From the NCBI GenBank assembly GCA_046540835.1, contig JBKHEL010000129.1:1-5771 (forward strand): DNA of 5,771 nucleotides, written 5' to 3'. How positions within the stretch are numbered: position 1 is the stretch's first letter; the number at the start of each line of letters is the position of its first letter. The DNA comes from Coraliomargarita_B sp046540835. GTDB taxonomy: Bacteria; Verrucomicrobiota; Verrucomicrobiia; Opitutales; Coraliomargaritaceae. The translations under genes and the position numbers were made by a program. Under the pieces are notes generated by a model. That model was not told the origin of the DNA. It saw nothing but the letters and a program-made list of their open reading frames with translations, and did no database searches. This document shows positions 1 to 5,275 of the stretch, piece by piece.

Positions 1-10
1 TTTCTGAAAA

Positions 11-86
<76 letters not shown>

Positions 87-89
87 CTA

Positions 90-147
90 CCTGAAAAACC
101 GGGGATTAAGCCTCTCTGTCCTGCGGACGTCAACTGAGTTTTTCAGG
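90..147. repeat. 10-bp perfect inverted repeat bracketing the tRNA promoter
   Basis: CCTGAAAAAC at 90-99 is the exact reverse complement of GTTTTTCAGG at 138-147. The two arms are separated by 38 bp that contain both predicted promoter boxes of the tRNA gene. The arms sit just upstream of the -35 box and around the predicted start site. This could be a bipartite protein site or coincidence in A/T-rich sequence; no regulator is identified. Confidence 0.5.
105..133 (-). promoter_or_regulatory. predicted sigma70-type promoter of tRNA-Phe
   Basis: On the minus strand there is TTGACG (133-128), a 17-nt spacer, and CTTAAT (110-105). A start site is expected near 98, about 12 nt before the mature tRNA. 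The bases after the -10 box are CCCCGG, a GC-rich discriminator. Upstream of the -35 box (about 138-175) lie A/T tracts resembling an UP element. These are typical features of strong, stringently controlled stable-RNA promoters in other bacteria. The boxes are seen; the regulation is inferred. Confidence 0.7.
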
Positions 148-198
148 AAAATTAAAATTGGTTGAAATTAAAAATCAGGAGACCAGGTGGAGGGGTCC

Positions 199-226
199 TT
201 GACGACTGAGGTGACTGACTTATGAA
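199..226 (+). promoter_or_regulatory. possible promoter of the SCO gene pair
   Basis: On the plus strand TTGACG (199-204) is followed by a 16-nt spacer and TATGAA (221-226), a 4/6 match to TATAAT. Transcription would start near 233, giving a leader of about 32 nt to the ATG at 265. The -35 hexamer is identical to those of the tRNA-Phe and leuS promoters in this window. The -10 box is only moderate, so the call is tentative. Confidence 0.4.
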
Positions 227-264
227 ACCTTGCGGTTTTGCAGGAAGCAATCATCATATCGGGC

Positions 265-1107
265 ATGAAATGCTGGCTGATCCTATATTTTTTTCTCTTT
301 CCCATTCTTCAATTATCGGCGGGACCGGTTGTGGGCCGTGTTTTGGAGGTTCTGGAAAAGGAGCGGCTTTTGAAGGTGGAGATTCTTCGCTCGGATGATG
401 CGTCCCCGGAGAAGGGCGAGCGTATGGATTTCCGGGTTGCAGCGGGGGACGCGGAAATTGGCTATGCAGGCCGTGCGATCCGTGCGAATGCGGTGCATTA
501 CAATGGGACTTGGCATCTGGAGCAGGTTTTTCCGCTGACGGGTCCCGGCTCGAAAGAGATGTTTCGTCAGAACAATAAGCTGCACCGGGCAACCGAGAGC
601 AAGGACCGGGGTGATTACGTGCGGGAGGGCGACCCGATCCCCGACTTCGGCATGATCGATCAGAATGGCGATATCCGGTTGATCCGTGACCTGCGTGGAC
701 GCCCGTTTGTCATGAATTTTATCTTTACGCGTTGTCAGGCACCTGAGATGTGTCCCGCCTCAAGCACGCGCATGGCCGCCATGCAGGAGGCCGCTCAAGA
801 TCAGGGCTTAAAGGATCTTCAGTTCGTCACCATCACCTTCGACCCGGAGTTTGACTCGCCCGGTATCCTCAGGAAATATGCTGAAGGCTACGGCATGGAT
901 TTTGAGAATTTTCATTTACTCACTGGAACAAAGGAATTGATCGACGATCTGCTCCGTCAGTTCGGCATCCTGACAGTTGAGGAGGATGGCACGATCAACC
1001 ACACCATGGCGACGCTTCTGGTCGATGCGGAGGGGAAGGTCGCTTATCGAAAGGAGGGGTCGACTTGGACCGTGCAAGAATTTTTGGATGCTGCAGCAGA
1101 CCTTTGA
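265..1107 (+). CDS. SCO1/SenC-family copper-binding thioredoxin-like protein, exported
   Basis: SCO/SenC proteins are membrane-tethered or periplasmic thioredoxin-fold proteins that bind copper and help assemble the CuA centre of cytochrome c oxidase or protect against thiol-oxidative stress. Numbering from the ATG at 265 (280 aa), a hydrophobic signal or anchor spans residues about 3-18 and ends at LSAG. A small beta-rich domain spans about 20-105, and the SCO domain about 120-280 begins with GDPIPDF. The metal/redox cysteines are C157 and C163 in FTRCQAPEMCP, a CX5C arrangement where classical SCO1 has CX3C. The third ligand is expected to be H246 in NHTM, and the FDPEFDSP motif is at 192-199. 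The in-frame TTG at 238 is an alternative start, but ATG 265 puts the signal peptide at the N-terminus. The only SD-like stretch, AGGAAG (242-247), is 17 nt from that ATG, so the start is not certain. The next gene begins 6 nt downstream, suggesting an operon. No oxidase genes are visible, so the copper-delivery target is open. Confidence 0.87.
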   Translation: MKCWLILYFFLFPILQLSAGPVVGRVLEVLEKERLLKVEILRSDDASPEKGERMDFRVAAGDAEIGYAGRAIRANAVHYNGTWHLEQVFPLTGPGSKEMFRQNNKLHRATESKDRGDYVREGDPIPDFGMIDQNGDIRLIRDLRGRPFVMNFIFTRCQAPEMCPASSTRMAAMQEAAQDQGLKDLQFVTITFDPEFDSPGILRKYAEGYGMDFENFHLLTGTKELIDDLLRQFGILTVEEDGTINHTMATLLVDAEGKVAYRKEGSTWTVQEFLDAAADL

Positions 1108-1113
1108 GAGCTC

Positions 1114-1599
1114 ATGAAGGATTTTGAAACATTTAAGCAGGACCGGATGAGGCTGGACCCGATGGCCCGGAAGTTTTCAGAGCGCCAATGGAAGCGAGCT
1201 TACGCCGCTCACCGCAAGTCGCTGAAGCGGGTGGGGCGGCAGGGCGAGGCCGATGCCGGTGCCGAGGCTGCTTCGAAAGGTTCCCGGCGCCGGAGCAAGG
1301 GCCGAAAAAGTGATCAAAAAGAGAGAACTGCGGATTTGTCTGACCGATCGACGCTGCGGCTGCATTCGCCTCACCGGGAATCCCTGTTGGTTGTCGATGT
1401 GCTGTTTTGGGTGGCGCTCGGGGTGATTGCATTGGGCGTGTTAGTAAAAATAGTGTATTTTCCTTCGGCTTCGGCCGTTTTTTCGGCGGCGCTGACTGCG
1501 GCATTACAGGTGCTTGGCATCGTTTATTTCAGGATGCTTTTTCACCTTGTCGCCGAACTGGCTGGCTCGTCCAGGGCTGAGAGGCGACGAAACGAGTAG
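1114..1599 (+). CDS. hypothetical basic protein with two C-terminal membrane helices
   Basis: I do not recognise the family. The 161-aa protein has three visible parts. Residues 1-40 form a charged, probably helical N-terminus containing SERQWKRAYAAHRKS. Residues about 41-90 are low-complexity, strongly basic and probably disordered (GSRRRSKGRKSDQKER). Residues about 91-147 form two hydrophobic segments, roughly 91-113 and 120-147, joined by a short YFPSAS turn, and a basic tail (RAERRRNE) follows. Short basic ends on both sides and two helices suggest an inner-membrane hairpin with both termini in the cytoplasm. The ATG at 1114 follows GAGAG by 3 nt and lies 6 nt after the SCO stop, so co-transcription is likely; ATG 1147 is a less likely alternative. 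Neighbourhood hints at an envelope or respiration-related role, but nothing in the sequence proves it. Codon use resembles the upstream gene, and the sustained helix pattern argues for a real gene. Confidence 0.75.
   Translation: MKDFETFKQDRMRLDPMARKFSERQWKRAYAAHRKSLKRVGRQGEADAGAEAASKGSRRRSKGRKSDQKERTADLSDRSTLRLHSPHRESLLVVDVLFWVALGVIALGVLVKIVYFPSASAVFSAALTAALQVLGIVYFRMLFHLVAELAGSSRAERRRNE
1466..1483 (+). other. terminator-like UUCG hairpin plus T6 inside the coding sequence
   Basis: CGGC-TTCG-GCCG (1466-1477) is a 4-bp stem closed on a cUUCGg tetraloop, followed directly by six T residues (1478-1483). It lies within codons for the loop between the two predicted membrane helices of the 1114-1599 gene. 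The stem is short, so termination would be partial at best; it may simply be codon choice. Confidence 0.3.
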
Positions 1600-1605
1600 T
1601 CCCGT

Positions 1606-1700
1606 CCGTCCGAAATCTGTAGCCACGGCACGTGAGTGCCGGCCATCCGAAACGTGTAACCGCCCATCCGAAATCCGTAGCAACGGCATGCGAGTGCAGT
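1606..1700. repeat. degenerate REP-like repeat array (three units)
   Basis: Two 34-bp units, 1606-1639 and 1664-1697, match at 29 of 34 positions. Each begins CCRTCCGAAATCYGTAGC and ends in a GGCA…GAGTGC segment. Between them at 1643-1663 is a truncated third copy that keeps the head (CCATCCGAAA, then GTAACC) but lacks the tail. In the first unit the tail forms a perfect hairpin, CGGCAC-GTGA-GTGCCG (1626-1641). In the last unit substitutions have destroyed most of the stem. Short, hairpin-bearing, clustered repeats between convergent genes are typical of REP elements. The RAYT transposase at 5276 supports this reading but does not prove that it acts on these copies. Confidence 0.65.
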
Positions 1701-1705
1701 TTGTC

Positions 1706-1742
1706 AGCCGTAGTGGCTCATGCACCTGCTTCCGGAGGTGCA
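1706..1742. terminator. hairpin region after lpxI, possible transcript end
   Basis: TGCACCT (1721-1727) and AGGTGCA (1736-1742) form a perfect 7-bp inverted repeat with an 8-nt loop, starting 3 nt after the lpxI stop codon on the minus strand. A second small inverted repeat, AGCC-GTAGT-GGCT (1706-1718), lies next to it. Neither strand has a U-tract after the stem, so this is not a canonical intrinsic terminator. It may protect the 3' end of the leuS-lpxI mRNA, block convergent transcription, or be an eroded unit of the adjacent repeat array, since it shares CCGTAG and CATGC pieces with it. Confidence 0.4.
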
Positions 1743-1745
1743 AAT

Positions 1746-2579
1746 TCAGTATCCAATCAGCTCAATCTTGAGAGCCTTAGCTTTCTGAATCAGCGAGGCT
1801 TTATCCAGCATGATAACCGAGCCTGCCTGCAGGGCGGCGGTGCTGATCTTTGAGCTGTGCATGAGGTCGAGGGTGCGTTGACCGAAAACCGGAACATCAA
1901 AACGGTAATCCTGCGCCCGCTTCACTGTTTTGACGAAGATCTTGCCATCGGTTTGAAACGACCCGGCCCGCTCCAGCATCGGATCGGTTCCTTCGTAGGC
2001 CTCAACGGCGAGCACCGTCCCTTTGCGCACGACGCATCCCTGACCGATATCCTCTTCGCTGATAGCTTTGGCGATTCGGATACCATGCGAGAGGTATCCT
2101 GCTGCGGCCTTTTGTCTGCCGCCGGTCATCAGGCCCCGATGAGCGAGTTGGTCGTCTATAAAAGCCCGTGCGTCGAGCATCTGTATACCCGTTTTTTCGA
2201 TCTCGGCCGCGATCGCCCCGAATATGGTTTCGGCATTTTTGATCTCCAGCCGGTTGAGGATACTCAGCGCCTTCAGGTCGGGGTGAAGCCCCCGAAACAG
2301 CCGCTTCGGCGTAATTTGTCCGGCCATAAGAGCATACGCGCAGCCCATTTCCTGCAATGATTTGAGCATCTTGCCGAGCTGCCCAACTTTAATCTGGCGC
2401 CGATCCGCACTGTCCACAAGGGAGAGCAGTTCTGGAGCGGTTTCGTCGCGGAAGGCAATCAAGCGCAGAGGCAGCCCGCCCTCGAGGATACGCTCAGCGG
2501 TGATCCGGGGATAGTCTCCTTTTCCGGCAATTAACCCGATGGGCTTTTGGGAAAAATCGTCTGGGAGATAATTAGACAA
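1746..2579 (-). CDS. lpxI: UDP-2,3-diacylglucosamine pyrophosphatase LpxI (DUF1009 family)
   Basis: LpxI hydrolyses UDP-2,3-diacylglucosamine to lipid X and UMP, the fourth step of lipid A synthesis, in organisms that lack LpxH. The 277-aa length is normal for the family. The N-terminal domain begins PIGLIAGKGDYP (13-24), the family's glycine-rich entry motif. MAGQITPKRLF (85-95) corresponds to the conserved GG/GQ…P segment. The C-terminal catalytic domain carries DDQLAHRGLMTGG (142-154), the signature AVEAYEGTDPMLERAG (191-206), KTVKRAQDYRFDVPVFGQRT (217-236) and the final hydrophobic strand. D228 in FDVPVFG is probably the catalytic metal-binding aspartate known from Caulobacter LpxI; that equivalence is inferred. 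The start is a TTG at 2579-2577, 3 nt after the leuS stop, with no Shine-Dalgarno sequence. No ATG occurs before residue 71, which would delete the entry motif, so TTG with translational coupling to leuS is the best model. Its presence implies an LPS-bearing outer membrane. Confidence 0.93.
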   Translation of the reverse strand: MSNYLPDDFSQKPIGLIAGKGDYPRITAERILEGGLPLRLIAFRDETAPELLSLVDSADRRQIKVGQLGKMLKSLQEMGCAYALMAGQITPKRLFRGLHPDLKALSILNRLEIKNAETIFGAIAAEIEKTGIQMLDARAFIDDQLAHRGLMTGGRQKAAAGYLSHGIRIAKAISEEDIGQGCVVRKGTVLAVEAYEGTDPMLERAGSFQTDGKIFVKTVKRAQDYRFDVPVFGQRTLDLMHSSKISTAALQAGSVIMLDKASLIQKAKALKIELIGY

Positions 2580-2582
2580 TGC

Positions 2583-5147
2583 TTAAATGGCGACGATGTT
2601 GACGATCTTTCCGGGCACGTAAATTTCCTTCTTCACCGTCTTGCCGGCAATGAAGGCCCGCACCCGCTCATGTTCTCTGGCTGCCGCGAGGGCAACTTCC
2701 TTCGTGTGCTCCGCAGGCAGCTCGGCATCGCCGCGGTATTTCCCGTTGACCTGAAAAATGATTTTTACCGTGTCGGCCACCAGCTTGCTTGCATCGTATT
2801 CAGGCCAGCCCGCCGCTGAGATGCTCTCTTCGTGCCCCAGAGAGGCCCAAAGCTCCTCGCAGATGTGGGGGGCCAGGGGGGCGAGCAGCTTGAGAAAGCT
2901 TTCCACGCTCGAGCGGCAGACCGTCCCGGTCTGCGCCAGCTGTTTTTGGCAGATCATCATTTGCGAGATCGCGGTGTTGAATCCGAGTGCTTCGTAGTCT
3001 TCCGTCACTTTTTTAATCGTGGCATGTAATTCCCGCAGGTTTTCCGGGCTCTCCTCGACATTATCGACGATTCGGCCCCGGTCCTGCACGAGCGCCCAGA
3101 CCCGGCGGAGGAAACGGGCGATGCCCTCGATGCCTTTGGTATTCCACGGTTTCATTGCCTCCAGTGGACCGAGAAACATCAGGTAGAGCCGAAGCGCATC
3201 CGCGCCATAACCCTCAATGATGGTCTCCGGATTCACGACATTGCCACGACTTTTTGACATTTTTTCGCCGTCTTCGCCGAGAATGATGCCCTGGTGGAAA
3301 AGCTTTTTGAACGGTTCAGGATCGCTGACCACGCCGCAATCGTAGAGCACATGGTGCCAAAACCGCGCATAAAGCAGGTGCAGAACCGCGTGCTCTGCAC
3401 CCCCTATATAGAGGTCTGGGGTGCCCCAGTATTTCTCCTTTTCTGGATCAATCAGCGCATCATCATTCTTCGGGTCAACGTAGCGCAGGTAATACCAGCA
3501 GGAACCAGCCCACTGGGGCATCGTATTGGTCTCGCGGATACCATGAAGCCATCCTGGCTTCGCCTCGTTGGAGGTTGTTCCGGTTTCCGGGTCGATATAG
3601 ATGTGCAGCCATGTTTCAGCTTTTGAGAGTGGGCTTTGCCCGTCCGGAGACGGCGTGTAGCTTTCGACTTCGGGGAGCTCCAGTGGAAGCTCGGACTCGG
3701 GGAGAATCAGCGCGAAGCGTGTTTCGCCATCGAAAACGCTGGAAACCGGCCGTTCGACCGATTTAAGCGCATCATCGACCTGCGCATAGTCCGCCTCGCT
3801 AACCCAGACAACCGGGAAGGGTTCGCCCCAATAGCGTTGGCGCGAGAAGAGCCAGTCGCGCAACTTAAAGTTAACAGTTAAGCGGCCGCGCTTCTCGGCT
3901 GCAAGCTGGGTAATGATCGCCTGCTTCGCCGATTCTGAATCTTTTCCGGTATGTACTCCCGATTGAATCAATTCACCCGCTCCGGTATACGCTGCCGTCA
4001 GCGCACCAGTGACATCCTTCTCGGCCGCGCCGCCGTCTTCAATCACCTGGATGATTTCAAGCTCAAACTCCTTTGCAAAGGCGAAGTCGCGCTCGTCGTG
4101 TGCCGGCACGGCCATGATGGCGCCGGTGCCGTAGGTCATCAGCACATAGTCGGCCACCCAGATCGGAATCTTTTTTCCGTTCACTGGATTGGTCGCGTAG
4201 GCACCCGTGAAGACACCGGTCTTCTCCTTGCTCAATTCCGCACGCTCTAGATCGGACTTACTCTTGGCTTTTTCGACGTAAGCCGCGACGGCGTCGGCCT
4301 GCTTGGCTACGGTAATCTCAGCCAGCAGTGGGTGCTCCGGAGCGATCACCATATAGGTGGCGCCATAAAGTGTGTCCGGCCGGGTGGTGAAAACTTCCAA
4401 ATGCGCTGAATGCCCGGCGATATCGAAGCGAATCTCCGCCCCTTCGGAGCGACCGATCCAGTTTTCCTGTAGGCGCTTGGTTGAATCCGGCCAATCCAAG
4501 TCCTTCAGGCCGGCGATCAGGCGCTCAGCATATTCGGTGATGCGCAGCACCCACTGGCGGATCGGGCGGCGTTCGACCGGGAAGTTTCCGCGCTCGGAGC
4601 GGGGCCCCTCGGGCGTGTTTAAGATCTCCTCATTGGCCAGCACAGTGCCCAGCTCCGGGCAGAACCAGACCGGCTTTTCATCAACATAGGCCAGGCCCTT
4701 TTTGAAAAGCTGGCGGAAGATCCACTGCGTCCACTTATAGTAGCCCGGGTCGGTGGTGTTGATCTCGCGGGTCCAGTCGTAGGCGAAACCAATCTGCGTG
4801 AGCTGCTCTTTGAAGCGGGCGACGTTCTGCCTGGTCGTTTCGGCCGGGTGTGTTCCGGTCTTGATGGCATATTGCTCCGTGGGCAGGCCAAAGGCATCCC
4901 AGCCCATCGGGTGGAGAACATTGTAGCCCTGAGCCTTTTTGAAGCGCTTGAGCGCATCGCTTGCCGTGTAGCCCTCCGGGTGGCCGATGTGCAGGCCCGC
5001 TCCTGAAGGATAGGGAAACATATCCAGCACATAGAAAGTATGTTCGCCATCGAAGTCCCGCGCAGCATAGGTGCCGTTCTCGGACCAGTAGGCCTGCCAC
5101 TTCGGTTCAATCGATAAAAAATCGTAGTCTTTGCTTATTGTCGCCAT
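2583..5147 (-). CDS. leuS: leucyl-tRNA synthetase
   Basis: Class Ia synthetase that charges tRNA-Leu with leucine in the cytoplasm and proofreads mischarged products. The 854-aa length is close to the usual 860 or so. Domains in order: Rossmann core with HIGH (53-56, after PYPSGAGL); a reduced zinc-domain region near 158-200; the CP1 editing domain from about 225 to 420, with the threonine-rich TTRPDT (254-259) and GTGAIMAVPAHDERD (340-354), whose aspartates fix the amino group during editing; the return of the core with SRQRYWGEPFP; a LeuRS-specific region with NTMPQWAGSCWYYLRY; KMSKS (629-633); the helical anticodon-binding domain; and a C-terminal beta domain ending KIVNIVAI. All catalytic motifs are intact. 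In the zinc region only C163 remains of the cysteines seen in E. coli. The ATG at 5147 gives MATISKDYDFLSIEPKWQ, the normal N-terminus. No Shine-Dalgarno sequence precedes it, and the predicted leader is only about 11 nt, too short for a T-box or attenuator. Confidence 0.98.
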   Translation of the reverse strand: MATISKDYDFLSIEPKWQAYWSENGTYAARDFDGEHTFYVLDMFPYPSGAGLHIGHPEGYTASDALKRFKKAQGYNVLHPMGWDAFGLPTEQYAIKTGTHPAETTRQNVARFKEQLTQIGFAYDWTREINTTDPGYYKWTQWIFRQLFKKGLAYVDEKPVWFCPELGTVLANEEILNTPEGPRSERGNFPVERRPIRQWVLRITEYAERLIAGLKDLDWPDSTKRLQENWIGRSEGAEIRFDIAGHSAHLEVFTTRPDTLYGATYMVIAPEHPLLAEITVAKQADAVAAYVEKAKSKSDLERAELSKEKTGVFTGAYATNPVNGKKIPIWVADYVLMTYGTGAIMAVPAHDERDFAFAKEFELEIIQVIEDGGAAEKDVTGALTAAYTGAGELIQSGVHTGKDSESAKQAIITQLAAEKRGRLTVNFKLRDWLFSRQRYWGEPFPVVWVSEADYAQVDDALKSVERPVSSVFDGETRFALILPESELPLELPEVESYTPSPDGQSPLSKAETWLHIYIDPETGTTSNEAKPGWLHGIRETNTMPQWAGSCWYYLRYVDPKNDDALIDPEKEKYWGTPDLYIGGAEHAVLHLLYARFWHHVLYDCGVVSDPEPFKKLFHQGIILGEDGEKMSKSRGNVVNPETIIEGYGADALRLYLMFLGPLEAMKPWNTKGIEGIARFLRRVWALVQDRGRIVDNVEESPENLRELHATIKKVTEDYEALGFNTAISQMMICQKQLAQTGTVCRSSVESFLKLLAPLAPHICEELWASLGHEESISAAGWPEYDASKLVADTVKIIFQVNGKYRGDAELPAEHTKEVALAAAREHERVRAFIAGKTVKKEIYVPGKIVNIVAI

Positions 5148-5164
5148 TTTGATAAAAACGCCGG

Positions 5165-5193
5165 ATTAAGAGAAAGCTAAGTGAAGGCGTCAA
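5165..5193 (-). promoter_or_regulatory. predicted sigma70-type promoter of leuS-lpxI
   Basis: On the minus strand TTGACG (5193-5188) is followed by a 17-nt spacer and CTTAAT (5170-5165). A start near 5158 leaves a leader of about 11 nt to the leuS ATG. Both boxes and the spacing are identical to those of the tRNA-Phe promoter, and the bases that follow (CCGGCGTTTTT) parallel CCCCGGTTTTT there. The region upstream of the -35 box is A/T-rich. Confidence 0.65.
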
Positions 5194-5239
5194 CGCTGGA
5201 TCCATACCTATATTTATAGCCTGCATATAAAAAATAGTA

Positions 5240-5270
5240 TTGACATAACGATAGATATCTTGAATATGGT
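5240..5270 (+). promoter_or_regulatory. possible promoter of the RAYT gene
   Basis: A perfect TTGACA -35 box (5240-5245) is followed after 19 nt by TATGGT (5265-5270), or after 16 nt by GAATAT (5262-5267). Either would start transcription at or just before the ATG at 5276, giving an almost leaderless message. That fits the absence of any ribosome-binding site. The -10 choice is uncertain because the whole stretch is A/T-rich. Confidence 0.35.
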
Positions 5271-5275
5271 ATAAA

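Noticed and set aside
222..264. ATG at 222 as the SCO start or as a leader peptide
   Set aside because: It is out of frame with the SCO gene, and its product shows no signal-peptide or attenuator pattern.
1606..1700. Possible short CRISPR array
   Set aside because: The repeats are imperfect, unevenly spaced (37 then 21 bp) and contain internal palindromes. There are no unique equal-length spacers and no cas genes.
1514..1853. Plus-strand open frames of 73-85 codons across the convergent intergenic region
   Set aside because: They run through the end of the membrane-protein gene, the repeat array and the antisense end of lpxI. The predicted proteins show no domain-like pattern.
1857..2360. 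167-codon plus-strand open frame
   Set aside because: It lies wholly antisense to lpxI, whose family motifs fix the true frame.
5148..5275. T-box or leucine-codon attenuator controlling leuS
   Set aside because: The predicted leader is about 11 nt, and no specifier stem, T-box sequence or Leu-rich leader peptide is visible.
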